Below are positions 46,200 to 56,249 of a stretch of DNA of 64,000 nt, in pieces. Position 1 is the stretch's first letter; the number at the start of each line of letters is the position of its first letter. Source of the DNA: Proteiniphilum sp. X52 (GTDB lineage Bacteria; Bacteroidota; Bacteroidia; Bacteroidales; Dysgonomonadaceae); assembly GCF_003712195.1 (NCBI RefSeq), contig NZ_RDSD01000013.1:1-64000 (forward strand), written 5' to 3'. The notes beneath the pieces are model-generated. The model made no database searches, was not told the DNA's origin, and was given only the letters and a program-made list of their open reading frames with translations. The position numbers and the translations under genes are program-made.

Positions 46200-46251
46200 A
46201 ATTTGTGCATAACGGGATTATTCTTGGGCAAAAAACACAAATAAATACTTC

Positions 46252-46273
46252 TTGTGGGCAAATTGTGGGCAAA
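46252..46273. repeat. Tandem TTGTGGGCAAA repeats beside tRNA-Val (candidate att)
   Basis: Two perfect 11-base copies lie at 46252-46262 and 46263-46273, with a diverged third copy ending GGGCAAA near 46226-46233. They sit between the island genes and the 3' end of tRNA-Val. Tyrosine-recombinase elements often leave arm-type repeats and an att core at such tRNA ends. Confidence 0.5.
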
Positions 46274-46278
46274 TAAAA

Positions 46279-46315
46279 AATCAGGAACTTTAGATTTTAT
46301 CTTAAGTTCCTGATT
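46279..46315 (-). terminator. Terminator of tRNA-Val
   Basis: A 16-bp stem with one mismatch (46279-46294 with 46300-46315) has a 5-base loop. On the minus strand it follows the tRNA 3' end and is followed by a TTTTTT tract. It may also act on the plus-strand defence operon, but no T-run follows in that direction. Confidence 0.7.
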
Positions 46316-46321
46316 ATCAAG

Positions 46322-46396
46322 TGGGCGTTGACGGATTCGAACCGCCGACCCTCTGCTTGTAAGGCAGATGCTCTGAACCAGCTGAGCTAAACGCCC
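46322..46396 (-). tRNA. tRNA-Val (anticodon UAC)
   Basis: This 75-base gene on the minus strand folds into a cloverleaf. The acceptor begins GGGCGTT, the anticodon stem-loop is CTGCCTTACAAGCAG with anticodon TAC, and the T-arm contains GGTTCGAATCC. The discriminator base is A, and CCA is not encoded. Its 3' end faces the defence island to the left, the usual orientation for genomic-island integration. It has its own promoter upstream (46451-46480). Confidence 0.95.
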
Positions 46397-46450
46397 GGAT
46401 TTTTGAATATTTTGAAAGATATTCGATAGCCGCTTTCCTGAAAAGCGATG

Positions 46451-46480
46451 CAAAGATAAGTCGTTTTTCGTTTGCCGCAA
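46451..46480 (-). promoter_or_regulatory. tRNA-Val promoter
   Basis: On the minus strand the -33 TTG is at 46478-46480 and the -7 TATCTTTG at 46451-46458, with a 19-base spacer. This is a full match to the Bacteroidetes primary-sigma promoter. The -7 lies 54 bases before the mature tRNA 5' end. Confidence 0.7.
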
Positions 46481-46529
46481 AACTTTTTACAAATATTTTT
46501 TATGAAAATTTTCACGAGTCTATTATTAT

Positions 46530-46556
46530 CCCTATTTTTGTACCATCAAAATAGGG
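46530..46556 (+). promoter_or_regulatory. -7 box and inverted repeat upstream of purB
   Basis: A TATTTTTG -7 box at 46533-46540 lies within the left arm of a perfect 9-bp inverted repeat (46530-46538 and 46548-46556, core CCCTATTTT). The loop is 9 bases. The overlap with the promoter would suit a repressor site; a transcript hairpin is an alternative. Confidence 0.4.
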
Positions 46557-46616
46557 GTAGCGATTATATTAATCCGCAATAAACGTTTTCGTTAGGAAAT
46601 ACGAATACAAGTTACA

Positions 46617-47954
46617 ATGAATTTAGATCAACTGACAGCCATTTCACCCGTCGACGGACGATACAGGGATAAGACCGCAGATCTGGACGCGTTCTTTTCC
46701 GAGTACGCACTCATCCGCTACCGGGTTCAGGTGGAGATCGATTACTTTATCTCTCTCTGTGAAGAGGGAATCCTTCCGTTGAAGGATGAGGCTATCTTCG
46801 GACAATTAAGGGATTTGTACCGCAATTTCAGTGAAGAGGACGCCCGGCAAATCAAAGAGATCGAAAAAATCACCAACCATGACGTGAAAGCGGTGGAATA
46901 TTTCCTGAAAGAGAAATTCGATTCGCTTCAGCTGTCAGATCATAAGGAATTCATTCATTTCGGATTGACATCGCAGGATATCAATAACACCGCTACGCCG
47001 ATGATGTGGCGGGACGCGCTGCACCGAGTCTATATCCCCGAACTGGAAGAGCTGGTCTCACGGATCGATGCGCTGGCCGATGAGTGGAAAGACATTTCCA
47101 TGCTGGCGCGGACGCACGGGCAACCGGCATCACCCACACGCCTGGGGAAGGAGATGAAGGTTTTTAGTTATAGGTTGGCCGGTCAGATTGAAGTGCTGAA
47201 AAGAATCCCGGCCAAAGCCAAATTCGGGGGGGCAATCGGTAACTTCAACGCGCACCGGGTGGCTTATCCCCAGATCGACTGGATACGGTTCGGGAACCGT
47301 TTCCTGCAGGAGAAACTGGGTCTGCGCCGCGAAGAGTACACCACGCAGATATCCAATTACGACGCTTTTGCCGCATCATTCGACGCGATGAAACGCATCC
47401 ATACCATACTGATCGACTTTACAAGAGATATATGGCAATATATATCGATGGAGTATTTCAAGCAGAAGATCAAAGAGGGGGAAGTCGGCTCGTCGGCCAT
47501 GCCCCACAAGGTGAACCCGATCGACTTCGAGAATGCCGAAGGGAACCTGGGTATTGCCAACGCATTATTGGAACACCTCGCGGCAAAACTGCCCGTCTCG
47601 CGGTTGCAGCGCGACCTCACCGACTCCACGGTAATCAGGAATATCGGCGTACCTATGGCCCATGGATTAATCGCGTTAAAAAGCGCAACAAAAGGATTGC
47701 ATAAATTGTTATTAAACAGAGAGGCAATAGAGAGGGATCTGGAAAACAACTGGGCAGTGGTTGCCGAAGGAATCCAGACCATTTTGAGACGCGAAGGATA
47801 TCCGAAACCCTATGAGGCACTGAAAGCGTTGACACGAACCAATGCGCGTATCACCCGGGAGAGTATTTCGGATTTTATCGACAATTTGGATGTAAATGAA
47901 CAGGTGAAAAAAGAATTGAAAGAGATCACACCCCAAAATTACACAGGATTCTAA
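46617..47954 (+). CDS. purB: Adenylosuccinate lyase
   Basis: PurB cleaves adenylosuccinate to AMP and fumarate and also acts on SAICAR in purine synthesis. The 445-residue protein has the fumarase/aspartase signature GSSAMPHKVNPIDFENAEGN with the catalytic Ser in the mobile loop. The N-terminus is SPVDGRYRDKT, and ARTHGQPASPTRLGKEM carries the catalytic His region. The length fits the group of longer bacterial PurB proteins (about 450). It starts a housekeeping stretch and is read away from tRNA-Val. Confidence 0.95.
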   Translation: MNLDQLTAISPVDGRYRDKTADLDAFFSEYALIRYRVQVEIDYFISLCEEGILPLKDEAIFGQLRDLYRNFSEEDARQIKEIEKITNHDVKAVEYFLKEKFDSLQLSDHKEFIHFGLTSQDINNTATPMMWRDALHRVYIPELEELVSRIDALADEWKDISMLARTHGQPASPTRLGKEMKVFSYRLAGQIEVLKRIPAKAKFGGAIGNFNAHRVAYPQIDWIRFGNRFLQEKLGLRREEYTTQISNYDAFAASFDAMKRIHTILIDFTRDIWQYISMEYFKQKIKEGEVGSSAMPHKVNPIDFENAEGNLGIANALLEHLAAKLPVSRLQRDLTDSTVIRNIGVPMAHGLIALKSATKGLHKLLLNREAIERDLENNWAVVAEGIQTILRREGYPKPYEALKALTRTNARITRESISDFIDNLDVNEQVKKELKEITPQNYTGF

Positions 47955-48299
47955 GAAAATATTTTAGTGAAGTAAACCAAGCAAAGGACAAGCAGGCTTA
48001 GCTCCTGCCATAGCGAAACCATTGCCTTGAATGAGAGTTGGGACAGTTTATTTGATTTGGCCAAACACAAAATCCTCAAAGGGGAGTCGATTCGGCTTAC
48101 ACAGATAAGAAGTATTTGATACAGCACAACAATAAAGAGGAACGAACATCGAAAAGAATCTAACATTAATTGAACAGTAAATAATATTGAATAAATCCGT
48201 GCCGGTCGTGTTAGCCGGGCGGTAGAGATTTGAAAAAATGTGATTTAAAAAAGAAAAAACCGTGAGGTTTCATTAAGTAATCAAAAAGTAAATGCAACA
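47955..48299. other. Intergenic, possible degraded coding trace
   Basis: This 345-base gap holds no intact gene. A short plus-strand frame around 48000-48110 reads IALNESWDSLFDLAKHKIL then GESIRLTQIRSI before a stop. It looks coding in composition but matches nothing I know and has no start. It may be the end of a decayed gene. Confidence 0.35.
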
Positions 48300-49523
48300 A
48301 TGACAACAAACAATGACGAATCGCGCCCAAGGCGGAGTTATCACAGCGCGAACAATGAGAGACACGCTTCGAACAGGAATTACGGCAATGAGCGGAGGAC
48401 ACAGCATGATGGTTATTATTCGGACAGGCCGTCCTACAATCAGGAGAGACAGTCGTACAACCAGGACAGACAGTCGTACAATCCGGAGAGGTCTTCCTAC
48501 AACCAGGATAGATCGTACCATCAGGAAAGACCATCCTATAACCCGAACTACAGGGATTCCCGTCAGGAGGGCTACGGAGGGAATAGCGAGGGCGGCATCA
48601 GAAAACGGCGTCCCCGGGTAGGTGAACGTCCGCAGTCGCCTCAGCGGGTGAGCGGTGGCAGCGGTCACAACAACCGGAACTGGGGCAACCAACCCTCAAA
48701 CGGGCCGGGTAGGCCGGGGCCGGGGAGACCTGCCAAGCCGGTGAAAAAGCTGAAAAAGAAAAAACCGTTCAAGCAGATCAAGTACAAAGAAAACGCGGAT
48801 CCCAATGCCCCCATCCGCCTGAACAAGTACCTGTCGAATGCCGGCGTATGCTCCCGCCGCGAGGCTGATGAGTTCATCCAGGCAGGGGTGGTAAAAGTGA
48901 ATGGGGAGGTGGTGACTGAATTGGGTACCAAGATCACCCGCGCCGACCAGGTGATGTTCCACAACCAGCCGGTACAGCTTGAAAGCAAGGTATACGTGCT
49001 GCTTAACAAACCGAAAGGTTTTGTGACCACGACCGATGATCCCGAGAACCGCAAAACGGTGATGGAACTGGTAAAGAGTGCCGCTTCCGAAAGGATCTAT
49101 CCGGTGGGACGCCTGGACAGGGCCACCACCGGTGTGTTGCTGTTGACCAATGACGGTGACCTGGCATCGAAATTAACACATCCGAAATACGAAAAACGGA
49201 AAATCTATCAGGTATGGCTCGATAAGCCGGTGGCAATGGAGCATATGCAGATGATCGCCGACGGTATTGAACTGGAAGACGGCGAGATCCATGCTGACGC
49301 GATCAGTTACGTGACGGAAGAAGACCTTACCCAGGTGGGTATTGAGATCCACTCGGGCAGGAACCGTATCATCCGCCGTATCTTCGAGAAACTGGGCTAC
49401 AGGGTGATGAAACTCGACAGGGTTTATTTCGCGGGACTGACCAAGAAAAAACTTTCACGCGGAAAATGGCGTTACCTCACAGAACAAGAGGTCAACATGC
49501 TCCGGATGGGTGCGTTCGATTAA
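48300..49523 (+). CDS. rluB: RsuA/RluB-family rRNA pseudouridine synthase with repeat tail
   Basis: This enzyme isomerises uridine to pseudouridine in ribosomal RNA. The 407-residue protein has an S4 RNA-binding domain (about 172-218) and a catalytic domain with VGRLDRATTGVLLLTNDG, catalytic D273. The extra N-terminal ~160 residues are low-complexity, rich in Arg, Asn, Gln, Ser and Tyr. They include a run of 7-residue repeats of the type SYNQ(E/D)RQ at residues 45-84, then a basic stretch KPVKKLKKKKPFK. Family members average about 240-300 residues, so the tail is an addition. It is likely disordered and RNA-binding. RluB is the best fit, though RluE/F-like activity cannot be excluded. Confidence 0.85.
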   Translation: MTTNNDESRPRRSYHSANNERHASNRNYGNERRTQHDGYYSDRPSYNQERQSYNQDRQSYNPERSSYNQDRSYHQERPSYNPNYRDSRQEGYGGNSEGGIRKRRPRVGERPQSPQRVSGGSGHNNRNWGNQPSNGPGRPGPGRPAKPVKKLKKKKPFKQIKYKENADPNAPIRLNKYLSNAGVCSRREADEFIQAGVVKVNGEVVTELGTKITRADQVMFHNQPVQLESKVYVLLNKPKGFVTTTDDPENRKTVMELVKSAASERIYPVGRLDRATTGVLLLTNDGDLASKLTHPKYEKRKIYQVWLDKPVAMEHMQMIADGIELEDGEIHADAISYVTEEDLTQVGIEIHSGRNRIIRRIFEKLGYRVMKLDRVYFAGLTKKKLSRGKWRYLTEQEVNMLRMGAFD

Positions 49524-49586
49524 TGAACAACACTTCCATAGAGAGTCATCTCGTCTCAAAACGACTAATGTAATTGAATGATAATC

Positions 49587-49616
49587 CTGTTCCTGTGCGC
49601 TTTCGTGCAGGAACAG
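49587..49616 (+). terminator. Hairpin after the pseudouridine synthase gene
   Basis: CTGTTCCTG (49587-49595) and CAGGAACAG (49608-49616) are perfect arms around a 12-base loop. It lies 64 bases after the upstream stop codon and about 100 bases before asnS. A T-rich stretch begins 9 bases later. Confidence 0.5.
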
Positions 49617-49718
49617 ACTCGATATTTTATAGGGTAATTTAATCGAAGAGGAGCATAATCACTCACGCAAGAGTGGGTGATTAATGTGAGTTGCTTGCGA
49701 TATTGAAGTATATAGTGT

Positions 49719-51116
49719 ATGAAACAACTAAAACGAACAAAAATTTCGGATGCCTTACGACTTACAAATTTCGGTGAGGAAGTCAATGTAAAAGGATGGG
49801 TGCGTACCCGCAGAGGGAACAAAAATGTCGGATTTGTCGCTTTGAACGACGGATCGACTATCAATAACATACAGATTGTCATCGACATGGCTGATTTTGG
49901 CGAAGAGTTGCTTCGTCCTGTCACCACGGGAGCCTGCATCAGCGTGAACGGCGAACTGGTGGAGTCGCAGGGCAAAGGCCAGTCGGTAGAGATACGGGCA
50001 ACGCAGATCGAGGTGTACGGATCTGCTGATCCTGTCACCTATCCGTTACAGAAAAAAGGGCATTCACTCGAGTTCCTTCGCGAAATAGCCCATCTGCGTC
50101 CGCGCACCAACACTTTCGGTGCTATCTTCAGGATGCGGCATCATATGTCGTATGCTATTCACAAATATTTCAACGACAGAGGATTTTATTATTTTCATAC
50201 GCCTATCATCACCGCGTCCGACGCGGAAGGTGCCGGCTCCATGTTCGAAGTATCCACTCTGGACATAGAGAACCCGCCGCGCACTAAAGAGGGTAAGGTC
50301 GATTTCACTAAAGATTTTTTCGGACGTCAGACCAATCTGACCGTTTCCGGGCAGTTGGAAGGTGAACTCGGTGCCATGGCGTTGGGTGCCATCTATACTT
50401 TCGGACCCACATTCCGTGCGGAAAATTCCAACACGCCCCGTCACTTGGCGGAGTTCTGGATGATAGAGCCTGAGATGGCATTTTACGATATCAACGACAA
50501 TATGGATCTGGCGGAAGATTTCCTGAAATATCTCATTGGTTACGCTTTAGAGCATTGCAGGGAGGATATCGAGTTCCTGGCCAAGATGTATGACGAAGGG
50601 CTGACAGACCGCCTGAATTTTGTGGTAGAGAATGATTTTGTGCGTCTGACCTATACTGAGGGAGTAAAGATCCTTGAAGAATCGGGACACACATTCGAGT
50701 TTCCCGTGTATTGGGGAGCCGACCTGCAATCGGAACACGAACGCTACCTGGTGGAAAAACATTTCAAACGTCCGGTAATCCTGACCGACTATCCGAGGGA
50801 GATCAAGTCGTTCTATATGAAGCAGAACGACGATGGCAAGACCGTCCGTGCGATGGACGTGCTTTTCCCCAAGATCGGCGAGATCATCGGCGGATCGGAG
50901 CGTGAAGCGGATTACGACAAGCTGATGAACAGGGTGGAGGAGACCGGGATGCATACCGAACCGATCTGGTGGTACCTCGAAACCCGTAAGTTCGGCACCG
51001 CACCCCATTCAGGTTTCGGCCTGGGCTTTGAACGGCTGATGCTGTTCATTACCGGCATGGCTAATATCCGTGACGTGATCCCTTTCCCGAGAACTCCTAA
51101 TAATGCTGACTTTTGA
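49719..51116 (+). CDS. asnS: Asparaginyl-tRNA synthetase
   Basis: This class II synthetase charges tRNA-Asn. The 465-residue protein has an N-terminal OB-fold anticodon-binding domain (about 1-110, [19 protein letters not shown]) and a catalytic core with class II motifs. Motif 2-like [21 protein letters not shown] and motif 3-like [15 protein letters not shown] are clear. The length is normal (about 465). An upstream hairpin and the following lepA suggest separate expression, but the 169-base gap to lepA has no obvious terminator. Confidence 0.95.
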   Translation: MKQLKRTKISDALRLTNFGEEVNVKGWVRTRRGNKNVGFVALNDGSTINNIQIVIDMADFGEELLRPVTTGACISVNGELVESQGKGQSVEIRATQIEVYGSADPVTYPLQKKGHSLEFLREIAHLRPRTNTFGAIFRMRHHMSYAIHKYFNDRGFYYFHTPIITASDAEGAGSMFEVSTLDIENPPRTKEGKVDFTKDFFGRQTNLTVSGQLEGELGAMALGAIYTFGPTFRAENSNTPRHLAEFWMIEPEMAFYDINDNMDLAEDFLKYLIGYALEHCREDIEFLAKMYDEGLTDRLNFVVENDFVRLTYTEGVKILEESGHTFEFPVYWGADLQSEHERYLVEKHFKRPVILTDYPREIKSFYMKQNDDGKTVRAMDVLFPKIGEIIGGSEREADYDKLMNRVEETGMHTEPIWWYLETRKFGTAPHSGFGLGFERLMLFITGMANIRDVIPFPRTPNNADF

Positions 51117-51285
51117 CAAAGAGGGAAGGTGAGACAGACAGGACAGCGGGAAAGGCTTTAAGAAGTGAAGTGGGAATCGCGGGGAAGGACTTTTATGACC
51201 CAGTGACTGGGAGAGCGGAAGAGGAGGGAGAATGGGAAAAGGTGATCCCGGGAAACGGGAGAATTAGAACAAGAAAAAAAGCTAA

Positions 51286-53073
51286 ATGAAGAATATACGC
51301 AATTTTTGTATCATTGCACACATAGACCACGGCAAGAGCACGCTGGCCGACCGTCTGCTGGAGTTCACCAAGACCGTGGAAGGAAAGGACCTGCAGGCGC
51401 AGGTGCTCGACAATATGGATCTGGAGAGGGAACGGGGCATCACGATCAAAAGCCACGCGATACAGATGGATTATGAATATCAGGGTGAGAAATATACCTT
51501 CAACCTGATCGACACGCCGGGGCACGTGGACTTCTCCTACGAGGTGTCGCGTTCCATTGCCGCCTGCGAAGGCGCCCTGCTGGTGGTCGATGCTGCCCAG
51601 GGTATCCAGGCACAGACCATCTCAAACGTCTATATGGCTATCGAGCATGACCTGGAGATCATCCCTATCCTTAACAAGATCGACCTGGACAGCGCCATGC
51701 CTGATGAGGTGGAAGACCAGATCGTGCAACTGCTGGGTGTTCCCCGTACAGATATCATCCGCGCCAGCGGAAAGACAGGCATCGGCATCGAAGAGATACT
51801 CCACGCCATCATTGAGCGGGTGCCCGCTCCCCAAGGGGATCCGGATGCGCCGCTGCAGGCACTGATCTTCGACTCGGTGTTTAACCCCTTCCGTGGCATC
51901 ATTGCTTACTATAAGATTGTGAACGGCAGCCTGAGGAAAGGCGATATGGTGAAATTCATCAATACGGGCAAGGAGTATGATGCCGACGAGGTGGGTATCC
52001 TGCGCTTGAATATGGTGGCGAAAGAAGAGGTAGGCTGTGGCGATGTGGGTTATATCATCTCCGGCATCAAGACCTCGAAAGAGGTGAAGGTGGGGGATAC
52101 CATCACCCATGTGAAACGTCCCTCCACCAAGGCGATCGAAGGATTTGAAGAGGTGAAGCCCATGGTTTTTGCCGGCGTCTATCCCATCGATAGCGAGGAT
52201 TTCGAGAACCTTCGCTCATCCCTCGAAAAGCTGCAACTCAACGACGCGTCGCTCACTTTCCAGCCCGAATCGTCCGTGGCGTTAGGCTTCGGCTTCAGGT
52301 GCGGCTTTCTCGGATTGCTCCATATGGAAATCGTGCAGGAGCGCTTGGAACGGGAATTCAATATGGATGTGATTACCACGGTACCCAACGTTTCCTATAA
52401 GGTATACGACAAGAAGGGGAATATGAAAGAGGTGCACAATCCCGGCGGTCTGCCTGATGTCACGCTTATCGAAAGCATCGAGGAGCCTTTTATCCGCGCT
52501 TCGGTCATCACCAACACCGCCTATATCGGCCCTATCATGACCCTCTGCCTGGGCAAGCGGGGTGTGCTGATCAAACAGGAGTATGTCTCGGGCGACAGGG
52601 TGGAGATCATCTACGACTTGCCGCTGGGCGAGATCGTGATCGACTTCTACGACAAGCTGAAAAGTATATCGAAAGGATATGCCTCATTCGATTATCATCT
52701 TCATGATTACCGCCCGTCGAAGCTGGTGAAACTGGATATTCTGCTAAACGGCGAACAGGTGGACGCGCTCTCCACGCTTACCCATTTCGACAATGCGCAG
52801 AGCTTTGGCCGGCGCATGTGCGAGAAACTGAAAGAGTTGATCCCGCGCCAGCAGTTCGATATCGCTATTCAGGCCGCCATCGGGGCGAAGATCGTCGCCC
52901 GCGAGACAGTGAAAGCCGTCCGGAAGGATGTGACCGCAAAATGTTATGGCGGTGATATTTCCCGTAAACGCAAGCTGCTCGAAAAGCAGAAAGAAGGGAA
53001 GAAACGGATGAAACAGGTCGGCAACGTGGAGGTTCCGCAGAAAGCGTTCCTGGCGGTGCTGAAACTGGATTAA
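51286..53073 (+). CDS. lepA: Elongation factor 4 (LepA)
   Basis: LepA is a ribosome-bound GTPase that acts during initiation and translocation problems. The 595-residue protein carries G1 AHIDHGKST at about residues 10-18, the switch [12 protein letters not shown]3 [15 protein letters not shown], and G4 NKIDL. The C-terminal LepA-specific block [20 protein letters not shown] is present. The length matches the family (595-600). Confidence 0.96.
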   Translation: MKNIRNFCIIAHIDHGKSTLADRLLEFTKTVEGKDLQAQVLDNMDLERERGITIKSHAIQMDYEYQGEKYTFNLIDTPGHVDFSYEVSRSIAACEGALLVVDAAQGIQAQTISNVYMAIEHDLEIIPILNKIDLDSAMPDEVEDQIVQLLGVPRTDIIRASGKTGIGIEEILHAIIERVPAPQGDPDAPLQALIFDSVFNPFRGIIAYYKIVNGSLRKGDMVKFINTGKEYDADEVGILRLNMVAKEEVGCGDVGYIISGIKTSKEVKVGDTITHVKRPSTKAIEGFEEVKPMVFAGVYPIDSEDFENLRSSLEKLQLNDASLTFQPESSVALGFGFRCGFLGLLHMEIVQERLEREFNMDVITTVPNVSYKVYDKKGNMKEVHNPGGLPDVTLIESIEEPFIRASVITNTAYIGPIMTLCLGKRGVLIKQEYVSGDRVEIIYDLPLGEIVIDFYDKLKSISKGYASFDYHLHDYRPSKLVKLDILLNGEQVDALSTLTHFDNAQSFGRRMCEKLKELIPRQQFDIAIQAAIGAKIVARETVKAVRKDVTAKCYGGDISRKRKLLEKQKEGKKRMKQVGNVEVPQKAFLAVLKLD

Positions 53074-53095
53074 CGGGGTGGGAAAGCAGGAAGGA

Positions 53096-53127
53096 GAAAG
53101 GCACGCCAATCACTTGGAATGCCTTTC
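53096..53127 (+). terminator. Terminator after lepA
   Basis: Perfect 8-bp arms GAAAGGCA (53096-53103) and TGCCTTTC (53120-53127) with a 16-base loop, 23 bases after the lepA stop. It lies between convergent lepA and nrdG, so it may work for both. A weak A/T tail follows on the right. Confidence 0.5.
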
Positions 53128-53190
53128 CTGTCAAAATAATAAATAAATAAAAAGTAGAGAAAGTACCCGCATGCTTGTTCCATGCAGGCG

Positions 53191-53673
53191 CTATTGTGCC
53201 GCACCATGAGCGGCGGAATGCATCCGGTGAGTGATATCTATCATCTTGCCATCCTCGATCCGGTACAGCCGCTGGTTGGTAGTGCTCTTGTTCAATCCCC
53301 CGAGCGTTTCGACATAAGGGCCGCTCTTTACGAAATCAAAATGATCCCTCGAATTCTCCGGAAGCTTGTCGTTTCCCGAATACCACGCCGTTTTGATCCT
53401 TCCTCCCTGGCTTTTCCGGACGAAATCGGCCAACCGGTACAATTCACCGGTATCGGCATCGCCTCCCATAAAACAAATACAGGTAACCGCCCTTTCATAT
53501 GACTGCAGCAGTCCGGCAAGCGCGGATTCACTCAACTCTTTCCCTATATCCTGTTGCAGGTGTGGACTGTGGCATCCCCTGCAACGGTAGGGGCAATTCG
53601 ACAGGTTGACCGCCAAGGTTACTTCATCGGGAATTTCCTGAAAGACAATATCATAATCGACATATTTCAACAT
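53191..53673 (-). CDS. nrdG: Anaerobic ribonucleotide reductase activating protein
   Basis: This is a radical-SAM activase that installs the glycyl radical on NrdD. The 160-residue protein carries the CxxxCxxC cluster motif at C27, C31 and C34 (NCPYRCRGCHSP), with GGDADTGELYRLADFV after it. It follows nrdD by 77 bases on the same strand and should share its transcript and riboswitch control. Its length fits the family (155-165). Confidence 0.95.
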   Translation of the reverse strand: MLKYVDYDIVFQEIPDEVTLAVNLSNCPYRCRGCHSPHLQQDIGKELSESALAGLLQSYERAVTCICFMGGDADTGELYRLADFVRKSQGGRIKTAWYSGNDKLPENSRDHFDFVKSGPYVETLGGLNKSTTNQRLYRIEDGKMIDITHRMHSAAHGAAQ

Positions 53674-53750
53674 ACAAGCAGCTTATTTGCGGCGAACCTT
53701 ATCCTGATCCGTTTCTTTTAATATATCGCATTTTAACACATCACGTTTGT

Positions 53751-55868
53751 TTAATATGCCACCGTCTCCTTTTCCGGCTCCATCTTCCCGTAAAACCGTC
53801 TGGCTGCTTCTGCCTGACGGGGGAGGGAGAAGTTACTTACCCGTTTCATATAGCCGATGATGCGTGTGAGGTAGTCCACATTCCGGGACCCGCATCGGGG
53901 ACATTCCTTCAGAAAGCGCTTGTCGATGACGCCGCAATCGTTGCACACGGTATTGGGAATGTTGAAGGTGAAGTAGTTGCATCCTTCGCGGGCCGCCACA
54001 CGCAGCAGCTGGCGGTATTGCGCTTTCGAGAGGTGTTCCTCCAGGTTCATATGGAGCGCGGATCCGCCCGTGAGGTGCTCGATATAGTCGCGTCCATGCA
54101 GTCGGAACTTGTCGATCACGTTCAGCGAGGGGTCTTCCACGCGGTAGAAATAGCTGTTGTAGCAGTCGCGCGGCACAAAGTAGCCGTCTTCCCTGTCCCA
54201 TTTGGCATGTTTCACGCCCACGTTTTCGGCGGGGATCATCTCGCAGTTGAACATCAGTTCTTTCGACCGGTATTTTTTGTTGTAGCGTTCGATAATCCCC
54301 AATATTTCCTGTACGAACGCCACATAGCGGGGATTGTGGTTGATCGCGATGCCGAGCGATTCGGCCGCTTCCACCAACCCGTTCACGCCGATGGTCAGGT
54401 ACTGCCGGCCGATGTTGATGAATCCCGCGTCGAACAGGGGCAGCATCCCCTTCTGTTGGAACATCTTCAGGTTCTCGTTATAGGCGGTCTGTACCTTGTG
54501 GGCCAAATCGACCACCTCTTCGAGGAATGCCGTGTAGGATTGTCCGGTACGTTTCGCGAACTGGACGCAGCGGTTCAGGTTGATGGTGAGCACGCTTTTC
54601 GATCCGGTGGAGACTCCGCCGGCGCCCAATGTGTAGCTGAAACCGTTGTCCTGGATCTCGTTGCGCAGGCGGCAGCAACTCGACAGCGAGTCGGCATTGT
54701 CGCTCATGTAGGTGAAGAACGAGTGGCCTTCGGCGTACATTTCGGCGGTGAAATCGCCATATTCGGCGTCGGAGGTGTCGCCGTCTTTGGTGAGCAGCGC
54801 CATGGTTTCCACGGGAAAGGTGAGCACGGTTTTGGCGCGTTCCCTGTTGAACCATTTCATGAAACGCTTTTGCAGCCAGCTGAGCGACTCCCACACGGGT
54901 CGTGAGCCGTCGGGGAAGCGGAATTCGCCGAACAGGCTTTCGAAGTAGTACCTGTCGTAGTAGGAAATGTTCCAGAACACTGCCTGGAAATTGCGCGCGC
55001 CGGTAGGTTGGTTGATGGAGTAGACGATCTGCTCGAAACAGTCGGTGATCATTTTGTCTATGGTTCGTTGCCTCCTCGACAGATCCACCACGTCCCCGGA
55101 ACGCCCGAAATAGTCATCGCCGTACTCCTTGCGGATGAAATAGTCGAGGTACATCAGGAATTCGGGCGTGGCGCAGGCGCCGCTGAGCATGCTCGACACG
55201 ATGAACACCATATTGATGAACCCGCCGCAGAACGATTTCAGGTTGGTCGGGGGCATGGAGTTGCCGCCGATGGCAAGGGTGCCGTTCAGCAGCCAGGGGT
55301 ACATGGTGATGCTGGCGCAATAGTTGGCCAGGCTGGTCTCATCGTTTTTATAGATGAAATGCTCGTTCAGCATGCCGATGTATTTGTCGGCGAGCTCTTT
55401 GCCGTACATCTCCTTCAGCCGGTCGGTGATCATCTTGCGGTTGAGGTCGATGAAACTCTTTTTGGGCAACTCGCCGATAAGTGTGGCGATGTTTTTCTTC
55501 TCCACATTCGCATTGGCGTCAAACTTGCTTCCCGTGGCGGCATTTTGCGCATCACAATAGTTCATCAGGAAGTTCAAGTTGTCGCGGATCTCACGCGTCT
55601 CGGCATGCTTTTGCCGGTAGAGCATGTATGCTTTCGCGACGGCAAAATATTTTTCCGCCATCAGCGCCGTTTCCACCTGGTTCTGAATCTCTTCCACGGT
55701 CATGCCGTCGGAAATGTGGAGGCGGGAGAGGATCGCGACGAAATCATCTTGGGTTGCGAACGCACCTACCGAGAGAAACGCTTTGGCCACGGCATTTTCT
55801 ATCTTTTTAATGGAGAAGGGGACCCGTTTTCCGTCCCGTTTCAGGATTTGAATAGCTTGGTTACCCAT
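53751..55868 (-). CDS. nrdD: Anaerobic (class III) ribonucleoside-triphosphate reductase
   Basis: NrdD makes deoxyribonucleotides without oxygen. The 705-residue protein has an N-terminal ATP-cone (about 5-90, ILKRDGKRVPFSIKKIENAV). The catalytic domain ends with a zinc site of four Cys (C642, C645, C656, C659) and the glycyl-radical motif RIIGYMKRV with Gly672. The gene precedes nrdG and is preceded by a cobalamin riboswitch leader, so expression should fall when B12 is plentiful. The spelling of the C-terminus is conserved, so the enzyme is probably active. It indicates growth in anoxic conditions. Confidence 0.96.
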   Translation of the reverse strand: MGNQAIQILKRDGKRVPFSIKKIENAVAKAFLSVGAFATQDDFVAILSRLHISDGMTVEEIQNQVETALMAEKYFAVAKAYMLYRQKHAETREIRDNLNFLMNYCDAQNAATGSKFDANANVEKKNIATLIGELPKKSFIDLNRKMITDRLKEMYGKELADKYIGMLNEHFIYKNDETSLANYCASITMYPWLLNGTLAIGGNSMPPTNLKSFCGGFINMVFIVSSMLSGACATPEFLMYLDYFIRKEYGDDYFGRSGDVVDLSRRQRTIDKMITDCFEQIVYSINQPTGARNFQAVFWNISYYDRYYFESLFGEFRFPDGSRPVWESLSWLQKRFMKWFNRERAKTVLTFPVETMALLTKDGDTSDAEYGDFTAEMYAEGHSFFTYMSDNADSLSSCCRLRNEIQDNGFSYTLGAGGVSTGSKSVLTINLNRCVQFAKRTGQSYTAFLEEVVDLAHKVQTAYNENLKMFQQKGMLPLFDAGFINIGRQYLTIGVNGLVEAAESLGIAINHNPRYVAFVQEILGIIERYNKKYRSKELMFNCEMIPAENVGVKHAKWDREDGYFVPRDCYNSYFYRVEDPSLNVIDKFRLHGRDYIEHLTGGSALHMNLEEHLSKAQYRQLLRVAAREGCNYFTFNIPNTVCNDCGVIDKRFLKECPRCGSRNVDYLTRIIGYMKRVSNFSLPRQAEAARRFYGKMEPEKETVAY

Positions 55869-56051
55869 ATTTTAGACATTTAGAGGGTTAGGCTGATGTA
55901 CCACATGGCTTTTGGAAAAACGGACGATCTGTAAGCCCAACACTCTTATAGCCTTAAGTTCTACAAGCCTGTCAGTCTAAAAAATACGGATAGGTGATAT
56001 CAATATTTTTGATCGTCTTTTTACCCGAAAGACATCAAAAAGAGTATATGA

Positions 56052-56212
56052 AACGCACTTGGCAGGTCTTCTGACTTACTCCCGTGTCTGAACGCCTTCC
56101 CGTTCCGGCCTATCGGAACAGTGGCTATGGAGATGTTTGTCCGGCACGTAAAAAAGAGCTTACAGCAGCGGGAACTGTTGCCGACTTTCACGGCATTCCC
56201 TTTTATTTTATC
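56052..56212 (-). ncRNA. Cobalamin riboswitch upstream of nrdDG
   Basis: On the minus strand the conserved AdoCbl riboswitch blocks appear in order: GGGAATGCCGTG with AAAGTC (from 56200 downwards), CCCGCTGCTGTAA (56172-56160), GCCACTG (56125-56119), GGGAAGGCG (56101-56093), and AGACCTGCC near the 3' end (56061-56068 region). The aptamer ends about 185 bases before the nrdD start. No expression-platform terminator is certain, but the spacer has room for one. The predicted effect is repression of the B12-independent reductase when B12 is available. Confidence 0.85.
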
Positions 56213-56249
56213 CATAAAGACGACTATGAATAAAAACCAAATGTTGTCA

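Noticed and set aside
46252-46273. CRISPR repeats
   Set aside because: Only two adjacent 11-base copies, with no spacers and no cas genes.
48300-48692. Separate genes encoded by the long frames opposite and overlapping the repeat region
   Set aside because: They are shadows of the low-complexity rluB tail and show no family resemblance.
56021-56215. A 64-residue minus-strand open frame starting near 56215
   Set aside because: It coincides with the cobalamin riboswitch aptamer, so it is structural RNA, not a gene.
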